From Globisporangium splendens (lineage: Eukaryota > Oomycota > Peronosporomycetes > Pythiales > Pythiaceae), in the NCBI GenBank assembly GCA_006386115.1, contig VFIW01000033.1, forward strand, positions 248,001-312,000: a DNA stretch of 64,000 nucleotides, read 5' to 3'. Positions 9,171 through 20,225 of the stretch are shown one piece after another. The translations under genes were made by a program, and so were the position numbers. How positions within the stretch are numbered: position 1 is the stretch's first letter; each line of letters begins with the position of its first letter. The notes beneath the pieces were generated by a model. That model was not told where the DNA came from. It was given only the letters and a program-made list of their open reading frames with translations, and ran no database searches.

Positions 9171-11938
9171 ATGAGTGAGCAGCCCCCGCCTCCATCGACG
9201 CTGGCGGCCGCGGAGGCGCTGCGGCGCCAGGGCTCGGCGCAGCTCAAGGCGTCGCTGCGCGCGCTCAAGCGCGACGTGGCGGCGTCCATCCGCCTCTGCA
9301 GCCGCGACTTCGCCGTGCTCGGCCAGGAACTCGTGGACGCGCTGCAGCACAAGGCGCGCCGCGAGCACGCGGTCAGGCACGCACTCGAGCACGAGCGCAA
9401 GCGCCGCCGCAAGCTACAGCACCAGGTAGCCGACCAGCAACAGCAGCAGCAGACGCAACAGGGCTGCAGCAATATCCGCGTGTTGTGCCGCGTACGCCCC
9501 GTGCTCAGCCACGAAACTGACGAGAGCAGTGGCGCGGGCAGTGCACAGCAGCAGCTGAACGACAGTACGAGCAGCAACAGTCCGCAGCAAAAGCAGATGC
9601 GCATCCGCGTCGACTCGCAGCAGGAGCTCAAGGTGTGCTCGGTCGTCGACGGCACGCTCTACAAAAGCTTCTCGTTCTACCGTGTGTTTGATGGAGAAAG
9701 CACCCAGGTACGCCTGCATTTCGGCAATGGCTTTCGCTCGTTTGTACGGCTTTATGAGGCGAGCTAACGGATGATTGTCTATGTAGCATCATGTGTTCAA
9801 GGACGTCGCGCCGCTTGTGATCGCGGCTGTGGAAGGCCAGCATTCCTGCATTTTCGCCTACGGACAGGTATGTCCCCTCATTAAAGCACGGTATTGTGAG
9901 TATGTGCGAATTATAACTTACGCCTGTATTATAACTATGTTACGACTAGATTGGCGCTGGGAAAACGCACACGATGCAGGGACCAGAGGGAGACCGCGGC
10001 GTGTATTTCCGCGCGACCGACCTGATTTACAACACCACGCAAGAGCTGCAGCCACTCTACGACTTCACTGTCACGATGCAGTTGGTGGAGATCTACAACG
10101 AAGAAGTCTATGATCTGTTGGTACATCCCAGTGCTCAGTTGAGCTCGAACTTTCAGCAGCAGTCATCGACGCAGCTTTTCAATCCGCCTACGACCGGGAC
10201 CTCGTCTTCGTACACATACCCTCCGGGAGCATCACGCCCAGCACTTGAGATTCGACATGGTGAGCGCGGAGTGTACCTGAAGAATGTCACGACGATACTG
10301 GTGGAAAATGCGGACCAAGTACATTCGGCCATCGAACGAGGCGCAGCGAACCGCTCGGTGCATGCGATCGAGAAGAACGAGCAGAGCAACCGGTCCCACA
10401 CCGTGCTGATGATCGATATCGAGCGCAAGAGCAAAGCGTCTGGAGATGTGGACACGGGTCGACTTGTGCTCGTCGATCTCGCAGGCTCGGAGCGTCTCTC
10501 CAAGACGGAAACCACAGGCCAGCGCCTTCGAGAAGCGCAGTATATCAACAAGTCGCTTTGCGCGATCAGCGACGTCATGTCGGCACTGCGCGCGAAGGAG
10601 AAACACATCCCGTTCCGCAACTCCAAGCTGACACACATGCTGCAGGATTCGCTCGGCGGTGACAACAGCAACACGCTGATGTTTGTTCATGTGAGCCCAA
10701 CGAGCGCAGACGTGAGCGAGACGATCGATACCCTTAAGTTCGCATCGCGCGTGAGTCACATTCGGCTGGGCAGCAGCAATCGGAGAACGGAGCGTCTGGA
10801 GATCAACCGCCTGAATGGAATTGTGAGTACTTATTGTCTCACAATCGAGACCAAGGTTGCCTTATGCATCATGATGGTAATCTGACCTTGACTGTTTTGT
10901 TTGAAACCTGTAGATCACCACGCAAGCCGCACAATTGCAGACGATGCAGGATAAACTCGCGTCGGAGCTGGAGCTACGGAAGAAATACGAGAAGCGGCTC
11001 GAAGAGTACCGTCAAGAAGAAAATCGTCGAAAAGCGCGAGAGGACGAGCTGAAGCGACAGCAAACGCTAGCGCCTCTGAGTTCATCGGCTCCCATCCTCT
11101 CGCCAACCGAGCAGCCATTCGCGACTAGACGATGGAGTCTTTATTCTCGAAGGTACATATATCGTTGACTTTAGAAGCCTCACCATCTCAAGGATATGAA
11201 CTGACGAAATATGCGTTTACTTCTGTTTTGATTCAGTAGGGACAGTATCGCTCTGAAAAGTGCCAACAACGCCAAGGGACTGAATGGAGTGGAGAACATT
11301 TCGGAAAACATCCTACGGAGCCGGTCCACATTGACCTCCTTGCCAGAAGACTCCACCTTCGGCATCACCACTCCCATGCGTCAAAAGAGACGCCTGAGTT
11401 TGTTCCAGGCCGACAAAAGCCAAGGCATCGCAGCGCTTGGTTCCCAGCAGCCAACGAAACGTCCAAGGAGCACGGCACCAGAAGTCCGAAGGTGAGTTGT
11501 ACTGTTAATGGCTGTGCCGCAGTGTTTATCCTTCTGCAAACCGAATTACTATTTATTGCTGCGAACGATGGATGTAGCATTTTAAAGAAGCGCCGGGTAG
11601 AAGAACCGCAGCACAGTGATGGTTCTGCAAACGGGAGCGTGCCGGCCAAGCAGGTCTCGTTCCACATTTCACCCAAGTCGTCCCCGTCGGATACTTCGGC
11701 TCCACCCCAACTGCTTCGAACGACACCAGCAGCTTCTCGAGTGTAAGTTTCCTAGTCAGGTTCGAGTTGCATCACAGCGTTGTGCAGACTGAAGTATAAC
11801 TGTGTGTCTTGATTATGGCATAGCCCGACAGCTTCGAGGGTGCGTGCTTCGACCTCGTCGTTCAACTCTCCCGTTCGCCGAGTCGTGGCGTCGACACCAG
11901 CGCGCGTCAAGCCTAAATGGAACGGAGGATGGCGCTAA
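9171..11938 (+). CDS. kinesin motor protein, kinesin-14-like
   Basis: Seven exons keep one frame: 9171-9707, 9787-9867, 9950-10822, 10914-11152, 11240-11491, 11578-11742 and 11824-11938, giving 753 aa. A short helical N-terminus of about 100 residues leads into NIRVLCRVRPVL, the motor start typical of kinesin-14. Motor motifs: P-loop AYGQIGAGKTHTM at about 203-215, switch I NEQSNRSH, switch II LVDLAGSERLSK, then IPFRNSKLTHMLQDSLGG. The P-loop has Ile where most kinesins have Thr (GQTGAGKT). A Gln/Ser-rich insertion follows EEVYDLL. A helical segment (QLQTMQDKLASELELRKKYE) follows the motor, then a basic, Ser/Pro-rich tail of about 170 residues. The tail is unusual because kinesin-14 motors are normally C-terminal. 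It binds microtubules and ATP; the direction of movement cannot be read from sequence alone. Confidence 0.9.
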
Positions 11939-12076
11939 GATAACATGGACCACGCGCATCTCAATAGCCAGCCAAGTTCTGTCCAAGACGAGCCTTGTAA
12001 CTTATTAAATAATGCTCATATCATAGACTGCCCAGTTTTACCTCATTTCGATTATGTCGTACTTGTTGACTTATCC

Positions 12077-15000
12077 TCACATCTCTGTGGTAGAATGCCG
12101 TGTCGGCAGGTCTCCAGTGTGATCGCTTTGAGCCCGTTCACGCAGACAAAGCTGGAACGCACTGGTCACCACCACACCTCCAGCTTCTTTCGAGCCTCCC
12201 TTCGCAGGCGGCCTCGCGACGCTCCTGGTTCGTCGAAGCTTCAGTCGTTCGGCACGCAATGAAGCCTCATCGGCTGCATCCACCTCCTTTCGTGCAGATT
12301 CAAAAGCCTAAGCATTTTGGCAACAACGAAAAGCAAACGAGATGGTTAAGGAACGACCCAAACAAAAGAGACACCGAAGCTGTCGTACCGTGCAAAAGGA
12401 GGTCAGCGTGGTGAAGAAATCCGTGGGATTGCGGTTCGGGTCTTCGCCAAAGTAGTCAAAGACGCTCGCGACTTCTTCCCGTGCGCACTGGATCTCCTGC
12501 TCGAGCTTCTGCATCTGCATCTCGATGCTCGACACCGCGCCTTGCATGGAATTCACGGTTGCGACCGCCTGCACATCGTCCGACACCTGCTTTCGAAGCA
12601 GCTCAAGTTCCGTGGTCATGCGCGCGAAACCAGCCTGAAGTTTCGCGAAATCTTCGCCAATCGTGTCAAAAGACTCGCGCGCCGCCAGCGGAACACATTG
12701 CAGTTCCTGTTGGAAATCCAGCACTTGCGGGTGGTTCTTCTTCACAAGACGGACGAGGTAATGCAACACCGTCGTCTTCTGGTTCACAGCCTTCGTGTGG
12801 CCCAGTCGCAGCAAGGAATCGACTGTGAAGCCGCGGATACCGTTGTCACCACCGCTCCCATTGAGCGTGTTCCCGAGCTTGAGCACCATGCTCAGCAGGA
12901 TTTTGAGAAGCCGACTGCCTTTGACCTCTTCACTGGCCTTGATCATGTTCGTGTACGAGGCAGCTAACTCGGCGCTTCTTGGCGCGAAGGCGAGTTTGAA
13001 CACGAGGCATTCCATCCGCGCAGCGTACTGCTCGACTTTCGAGATCTCAAGAATGAACTTTTCAGCCTACATCCATCCATACAAGCAAAAGGGTTTGTTA
13101 GACGCATTGGCACACGATTTAGATAGGGAAAGTAAGCGAGCATCGTTACCTCGCCAAGCATTGTGACGTCTCCAGAGTATGCAGACACAGCAGCAACTTC
13201 TTCTGGAGTAGGCAGAAACTCGTTGATTCCAATGAGTTGCTCCATCGTGAGACCCTTGGGATCAAACGCACGCACAGCGTCGGCGATTTCACTGTAGCTC
13301 AGCTTCACTCGTGCAAGCGAGATCGCTGCGTTCATCGCGCGCTTTCCATCGATCAAAGTCACACTCTGCTTGCGCTTGAGCGGCTGTGCGACACCGTGGC
13401 CAGGCTTCTTCTTACTACTACCGGTGCTGTTGGCGTCATTGTTTGCAAAGAAAAGCGACTCGAGCTCGTCGATGTCCATGTCAAACTCCACGGCGTCCTC
13501 GCCTTTGTCTTCCCAGATCGTCTGCTGACCGATACTGCTCAGTCGATCTTCCGAGATCGCTTGCCAGTGCAATTTCTTCCTTCTTGGCTTTGGCTTCAGT
13601 CCCGATGCTTGCTTGATCACCTCCATCGACTTACCGGGTGTCTTTACGAAAGCTGCTGCCGGTGCATCGGGTCCAAGTTCCAGTGCCTTTGGATCTACTT
13701 CGTCCTGAACCATTTTATGGCGAACTGCGCCTTCAGGAAGTCCCATCTTGAGCATCTTGAAGTATTTCGCATACACTGGATCCTCGCCAAGCGTCTTCAC
13801 AGCTGCTGCCTCTGCGAGTTTAGAGAACGGCGCATCTCCACCCAGTTCCAAAGCGCGTTCATCAGCTCCGTCCGACTTGATCTTATGGCGAACAGCATCC
13901 TCTGGCAAGCCCATCTTCAACATCTTGAAATACTTGGAATAGATCTCGTGATCTTTCAAAAGCACGTCGTCAGCCTTTGTCGGCTTCGACTCCTCCGCAC
14001 TCGAAGGCTTGTCCGACACCTTCGCTGATGTGAATGTTTGCTTGGCTAGATCGCTGGTGTCTTGGCTTCTTGGCTCTCGTACGGTCTTGATGTCGTCTTG
14101 CAGTCGAGATCGCTCTTCAACGGGAAGCGCATGCGCGATTTTGTCTTTGATCTCGTCGTAATTCGCATCGGGTCCGAAGTCGATAATACTAGGGTCAAGT
14201 CCGTCCATGATCATTTTTTGCTTGACAGCGTCTTTCGGACAACCAAGTCGAAGCATATTGAAGTAGCTCTTGAACTCCTCAACATCTTTCAGCTTTAACG
14301 ATGGAGCTGTCAAACTCTCCTTTGGGGGTGACGGAGGTGATTTGATTGCTTCTGATTGTGGATATTGTAGCGCTGTCGGGTCAGCTCCGCCCTTTACCGT
14401 GTAGTTTTGCACCGCTTCAAACGGGACGCCTCGCTTCAGCATCATCTCGTACTTTGTCGACGTACTTGCAGCAGCAGTGGATTCGCTTGTAGTTTCATTC
14501 GACGAGTCAGGATCACGCGACTTTCGCAATGCAACAATGTCTTTCAAAAAAGCCGTCTTGAGGTCAGGTGGCTGTGGCTTTGCTGTTTTGCTGTCCTTTT
14601 CAGCCGACGCGTGTTGCTCTGCTACCGTCACCTCCGACTGAGCTGGTTCGACGTCCCTATGTGCGCTTTCATTGCTCAGATGCTGGCTGGACACCGTAGG
14701 TACAACCGCAGGATGATTAGCTGGCGACGTCGCTGACTCCACTTTCCTTGGACTCACGTCCACTTTCTCAGCTTCGGTGCTTGAAGCTCCAGTTGCAACA
14801 CTCCCACTGTCGCGTGACAACTGCGAATCATTCTCAGGGCTTGAGTGACCGCTTTTGGAAGCTGGCGAACCACCACTACCTCCATTCACCGTTTCCTGAA
14901 TCGGACTGTTAACATCGAGCACAGCATTCGCAGCCGGCGTAATTGACACACTCGGAGTCGTCGCAGCGCGCAGCAAATCCTCCACAGACACCCCACTCGC

Positions 15001-17232
15001 CAGTAAAAACTCTCTCAACTTGTCGATTTTGTCGGACGAGTCTCCTGCTTCGTTCTGGTTACTACTCGATTCGCGATCACCTGTAGCTTGCTTGCCAATG
15101 TCGTGATCTTTAGCCACACTTGGCGTCGGCATTGCAGGAGAAACTCCCGCCTTTGCCATCACTTCACTAGACGACGCGACCTGAGCCTGAGAAACTTGGA
15201 TACTAGCACTCGCTTGGGCCGACCCATTTGCCTTCTTGCGGTCTCCAGTCACTGCAGATGGTACGTAGCTGTTCACCCACGAAGATGGGACCAACGTCAT
15301 ACCTGGGGGAACCTCCACGGCTGTTGCGGACTTTGTGGCTGCCTCAGCAAGTGATGGCGCGCATGCATCGCATTCCCAAGCACTAAAGAACTTCTTCATG
15401 TAGATCCCATGGTTCGTTCGGTCGCTCATGGTCGTCAGTCCAAATGGAATCTTCCGCAGTCCAACGCACGTCGTGTGGTAGAAGTGGCCGCATCTCCCCG
15501 TGCATCGAACGATTTGCGGTCGCATCATGTAGTCGTCGTCGTTGCACGTGTGGCACACAAACACGTCGGCTGCAGTGGGAATCGAGTATTTGGATCGCTG
15601 GGACTGCATCGCGACTATTTCTGCCGTCGTCTGTCTTCGCAGTGGAGCTGCACTGGTGGTCTTCATTGACTCCATGCCTACTGCTGGCGTCGAGCCTCCT
15701 TCACTTGCAGCAATCTCTTCATCCTGCGCAGTTCGCACAGGCGTCTCGGACGCAAAGCACGCTGCGAGTCCCTCTGAATGAAGAAGGTCAAGCGCCACGT
15801 TCGGCGCGTTCTGCGAGCGCTGCAGCGCAAACGTTGTCGGCGTCTCGCCGAAGCCCATGCGGATAAAGTTCGAGTGCATCGCCGGGTCCGGCAGCACGAG
15901 ATGGTGCTTCGTGATCTCAATCAATCCCTGACGCACGGCGTTATTGCCCGTGTAGTCGAGACGCACGTAGTCCTTTCGAGGCTTGGTGCTGTCGTGCAGC
16001 ACGAGGTCGACCGAGAAGAGGTCTTCGTCAAAGCCGTGCTCGTACTGCTTCATCATGTCGAGCTTGTGCTTGGTGAGCGTCACGAGGCCGGGGTTCAGGA
16101 ACCACGTCGAGTCCGCGTACCTGAAGAGCACGCGCGAGGACGCGTCCACCTCGCCATCGTTGCCGTACTCGTCGCCAAACGAGCACAGGATCGAGAAGCC
16201 GCCGTCCAAGTCGATGCCGTTCTCCCACAGGATCGCGAAGAAACCATCGTCGCCGTTCCAGTCGAGTACGGGCGCGTCCTTGACGTCCATCGACGTCGGC
16301 AACGAGTCCGTGCAGAAAATCATCTTGTAATCGTCCCAGATCTGCACACACGGCTGCAACTCCACGGGCAGCGCGCGGAAGATGATGGCCTTGAGCACCA
16401 TCGGCTTGTCGTGCGGCGGCTTCTGGTACTCGATGAGCTCGCGGAAGCTCGCGAGGAAGCGCTGGATGGACGGCGGCGTCTTGCTTCGCAGCGCTTGCGG
16501 TGTCAGTGCGTGCATCTCCCAGCGCTTCTTGTAGAACTCGACGAACGCGTCGATCGGATCGTCCGCGAGCCTCGCAAACAGCAGGTAGCACGCAACGACG
16601 ACGCCGCTGCGCGTCTTGCCCGAGAGACAATGCACGAGAGCGACGTTCTGCGGATCGAGCGACAGCCACGCGAAGATACTGTAGCAGATGCGGAAGATCA
16701 GGTCGAAGGGCGGCGTGTGCGCCTTCATGCCGTCGCGCTCCCAGCTGAACTCGAGCATCTGCTCGCACACCTTTTCCGAGATCGCGCGCGCCGCTTCCGC
16801 GCTATTACTACCATTATGAGTCGCATACGACGACAGTGACGGCGTTTTCCTGAGAAGCTGGTCCATGATCGACGGAAGGTGGCGGTCAGCGGGCGACGGA
16901 TATGCGCCACCACTCGTTTCCGCGGCCGACTCGAGCGAGTTGAGGTTGAACACCAGGTAGTGGTTGCTGTGGTGGGTCTCCAGGTACTGCGCGAGCTCGT
17001 CCACGTTGATCTCGTTCGCTTTCTTGTTGGTTGCCGTGTGCACGGGGTACCCCGCCACGATGAGCCGCTCCATGATGAACGTCATGCCGAGCGCGCGCGC
17101 GTCGTCATCTCCATGCACAGGCGCATTGTTTGTGCTATTGCTGGTGCCATTGATGCTGTTGCGCCGCACGACGCCGCCGAGCCGCGAGTTGCTGTCGAAC
17201 ACGGAGCTCGTGAGTCTGCGCAGCGACTCCAT
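12077..17232 (-). CDS. formin with PTEN-like phosphatase/C2, PHD finger and CCDC53-type repeats
   Basis: Three exons: 17232-13150, 13066-12389 and 12307-12077, all phase 0, about 1663 aa. Order of parts: a PTEN-like phosphatase domain, with the CX5R loop VHCLSGKTRSGVV near residue 200; a C2-like segment (about 275-420); and a PHD-type finger (about 557-625: CHTCNDDD, CTGRCGHFYHTTC, WECDAC). A Ser/Pro-rich linker follows. Then come four copies of a CCDC53 (WASH complex)-type motif, for example YFKMLKMGLPEDAVRHK, at about 926, 986, 1092 and 1147. The FH2 domain (from about 1214: RRKKLHWQAI, later LKLGNTLNGS and GFTVDSLLRL) and a basic tail end the protein. No polyproline FH1 is visible. PTEN-C2-FH2 order is known from plant class II formins; it suggests phosphoinositide-membrane targeting of actin nucleation. 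ATG 17232 was preferred over an upstream in-frame ATG at 17460 because the added part is low complexity. It converges with the kinesin, about 140 bp apart. Confidence 0.85.
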
Positions 17233-18001
17233 GCTGCTCTGCTGATAATGCGCTCGCTTATGCAGCTTCCTTCTTCTCTTCCGTCGGTCTGGAAGATGCG
17301 CTCGTTGGGCTTGAAGCGTCGGGTTCGAAAAAGAGACACAGACGAGCCGCCAATAGACGGGAGAGACGCAGCGCAATGCAGACGGCGAATGCGTTTGGTT
17401 TATGGAGCGCTGGAGACGCACAGAGACACAGACGCAGTGGCTTATGGACGGTGGAAGCACTTATTAATAATGAAGCAACAGAAAGAGAGATGCGAGAAGT
17501 TGCCCTTCGATTGCTGCCGCGTTTGTTTTCCTTCGCGATCTCGTTGCAAATTGCATCACGCCGAGTTCAAAAACAAGCCATTGTTCTTTTTATTCAAAAT
17601 CCGAAAAAGGCGTACTCAAGAACAGGGTTTGCATCAAGCAAAGAAAGGTTGGTGAACCAAACTTGTGTGGGTCAAACCACTCAAACACAAATTGCCCATC
17701 GCATTGGTGTCGGGTCAAACATTGAATTGTTTGACCCAATACCAATACTCTCTTGAGCTTGATACTTTAGCATTGATTCGCATGATGAACGCCAACAAAT
17801 GAAAATGGTGGCTTTTTTGATCTATTTATTCACGCAAAAGGCTACGCAGAAAGTGTGTAATGAGGAGAAATGGAGACGCAGACCGATTCAACTTGCGAGA
17901 GTAATGGGCTTTTCCTCTTCTCTGCTCTGTGGACTGGCCTACTGCTGCTACTTCAAAGGCTGTGAACGGGGCTGGGCGTGTTGATCACTCTTGCTGGCTT
18001 T
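17233..18001. other. intergenic region with a 9-bp inverted repeat
   Basis: No convincing gene. It holds a perfect stem GGGTCAAAC (17712-17720) / GTTTGACCC (17729-17737) with an 8-base loop, and another direct copy of GGGTCAAAC at 17669-17677. It sits upstream of the formin and downstream of UNC-50. It could be a transcription-factor site or a small folded 3' element. Confidence 0.5.
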
Positions 18002-19247
18002 TTATGGAGAATAATAATAACTCGACGAAATGCGCGCGAAATTGATCTGTGCACCGAAAATTGCCTGCAGCAGCAACGATGAGATGAAGATCGCGCCGAC
18101 AAACACGAGCGGCAGCAGGAAGCGTTCCGTTCGGTGGAGGAACGGAAGAGCTGCAGAAGATATCAAGAGAGGGAAATACGTAAATGTAGGACCAAGACGA
18201 CCATATTACGCAATTTGGACACTGCATACAGAGTCCACGTACCTAGGTATCCCAAGAACGTGATGTACGTGTAAAAGCCCCACCCAAGAGAGTACAGCGT
18301 GTTGGCGAGCAAGAGCGCGGCAAACGAGTCTGACGCGAGCAGTGGCGCGAGCAAGAACTGTGCAAACGCATACACAAATCGTAGCAACAATGAGTGCCTG
18401 GTGAGAAACCAACAAGGCAACTAGCAACTTGGCAATCAAGTACCTGGATGACATAGAGGAAGAGAAAGAGGATAAAGAACGCATTGCAGTGAATGTCAAA
18501 CGCGAATTGCCACTCCACGCGCTGCTCCACAAAGAACGTGTCGCCCATGCCTTGGCTACAAGTTGAAGAAAACAATGGCATTTCACTTGATTAGCGACCA
18601 TGTAGTCCATTCGGCAAGCAACAACAATCTATTGCAACATACCTTCCACGAATGCGCAAGTAGTGGTTCGCTACCCACCAGCAAAGAGTCGATACCAAGA
18701 TGCCAAAGCCAAGCCATTCCACGACGACTGCGTGGAAAATGAGCGACACGTACGACGACACCTTGCTCATATGGAACGTCACAGCCCACGCCACCGTCGC
18801 GACCTGCAATAAAGAGCAATACAACCAGCACGCATTAGGCCACCGCACATACAACACACCATCCGCTCTATAGCTCCTCAAACACAAAGAACGCACCAAA
18901 AGGAAGAAGAGCTGGATGACGGCGAAGGCCGGGTCGTCGCGTGCCCATCGGTTCTTCGTCTGCTTGCGGTAGTACGCGCTCTTGTACACCTTAGACGGAT
19001 GCACGCACAGCGTGACCATCTGGTAGAAGGTCGCGTCGAGGTCCATTTGGCGGTAGTCGACCACGCGCGCAAAGTACTCGGGGAACGCCGAGCACGTGCG
19101 GAACACCTGCGCGCCTGCCGCGCTCGCCTTGAGGTTCTTCATGCGCGTCGTCTTGCTCTTCGCGTTGTTGTACGAGCTGCCGCTGGAGGCACTAGACGAC
19201 GCGCGCTCGAGCCCGAAGCTCTCTTCCTGGGACAGAGGGAGCAGCAT
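18002..19247 (-). CDS. UNC50: UNC-50 family Golgi membrane protein
   Basis: Five exons: 19247-18897, 18803-18643, 18555-18444, 18357-18243 and 18150-18002, all with GT-AG introns and consistent phases, giving 295 aa. The core matches UNC-50: YFARVVDYRQMDLDATFYQM, SKVYKSAYYRKQTKNRWARD, then DPAFAVIQLFF, VEWQFAFDIHCNAFF, LLLANTLYSLGWGFYTYITF and LPFLHRTERFLLPL. UNC-50 is a five- to six-pass protein of the Golgi, needed for trafficking of certain receptors in animals and linked to Arf-GEF recruitment in yeast. Length is close to the animal protein (about 260) plus an N-terminal Ser-rich extension of about 50 residues. The ATG at 19247 was chosen because the upstream in-frame extension is only the translation of a GA microsatellite. 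Confidence 0.92.
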
Positions 19248-19717
19248 CCTGAGGCGATAGAGATAGACAGACAAAGAGAGAGAGAGAGAGATGGAGACTA
19301 GCTGACAAGCTGCTTCAGGTCGACGAATATGATGCTGTGTCACTCAGCCAATGCGGTTGAGGAGGGGAATAAAGGAAGCGTTTACGAGCCGAGTCGAGCC
19401 GAACCAAGATTTAGGGATCTCCCAAAAGTTGATGTGCGCCACTTCAGATGTGCCAATAAGCGACTTTCGAATGAAAGTGCTAACGAATAAGTTAAAGCAG
19501 TACAATTGCATGTTGGCAAATGTTCTATGTGAACAGATGGTGGTTCATGCGACCACGCCACCAACCCCTTTACGCCAGTCAGCGCGAACGTAACTTACTG
19601 AAAGAGCGAAGAGCTCCGTTCGCGCCGGTCTCAGCAACCATTTCAGCTTTCGACGCCCACTACCGTCACCCACTGCGTCATTCTCACAAACGCCACGCAA
19701 GCACGAAGATCCCGATA
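19248..19717. other. divergent promoter region with GA microsatellite
   Basis: This lies between UNC-50 (leftward) and a small surface protein gene (rightward). A GA repeat at about 19274-19290 lies in the presumed 5' UTR of UNC-50. No further gene was seen. Confidence 0.5.
19676..19690 (+). promoter_or_regulatory. oomycete-like initiator
   Basis: CGTCATTCTCACAAACG lies about 30-40 bases before the ATG at 19718 and fits the TCATTYY plus A-rich flank pattern. If used, it excludes the longer ORF that starts further upstream. Confidence 0.4.
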
Positions 19718-20110
19718 ATGCAGCTCCCCAACCCCAAGCTCTTCACCCTTGTCGCCTTGTGCTGCACAGCGGCAACCTCCAAGGTTTTCGTCCAAGCGGA
19801 CAGCGAGATCCCGCAGACAGGAGGCGCAAACTCGACAAACCCAATGCATTCAACAATTACAAGCGACGATAACTCCACGTCGACGATCGTCGTGACGCTC
19901 ATGCCCTCCGATACGATTTTGCTGCCGGTGACGAACGGAACAGATCCGATGCACTCGAGTTCTGCATCTGGTAGCGACGTAGTGATTGTGAATCAGCCAA
20001 TCGCCAGCACCATCTCGCCCAAAACATCAACAGGCTCACGCTCGCAGACAATGGCTCCAGTGCTTGTTATGACCGCAGTCGCCGCGTGCATGACTGTTGC
20101 TTTGATGTAA
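19718..20110 (+). CDS. small secreted, Ser/Thr-rich, probably GPI-anchored surface protein
   Basis: Single exon, 130 aa. The N-terminus is a signal peptide (KLFTLVALCCTAATSKVFVQA). The middle is rich in Ser, Thr, Asn and Asp and contains an imperfect internal repeat, NSTNPMHSTIT and NGTDPMHSSSA, each with an N-glycosylation sequon. The last ~20 residues are hydrophobic (APVLVMTAVAACMTVALM) with nothing after them, the pattern of a GPI-attachment signal. No cysteine-rich, RXLR or other known effector motif is visible. A cell-wall or cyst-coat protein is one possibility. The start was chosen by the signal peptide and the nearby initiator-like site. Confidence 0.65.
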   Translation: MQLPNPKLFTLVALCCTAATSKVFVQADSEIPQTGGANSTNPMHSTITSDDNSTSTIVVTLMPSDTILLPVTNGTDPMHSSSASGSDVVIVNQPIASTISPKTSTGSRSQTMAPVLVMTAVAACMTVALM

Positions 20111-20225
20111 CAAGATAGAAAGCGACGATAGTGCGATTGTGCAAGCAACTCATGATATGTATTAGCTGTTAGCCTGGATAAATAAAACAACATGTACAAT
20201 CAGGTATGCACAGCGAGCAACGATA

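Noticed and set aside
15778..16839. A 353-residue plus-strand frame opposite the formin
   Set aside because: Arg/Val/His-biased product with no domain; the minus strand clearly encodes the PTEN-like and C2 regions.
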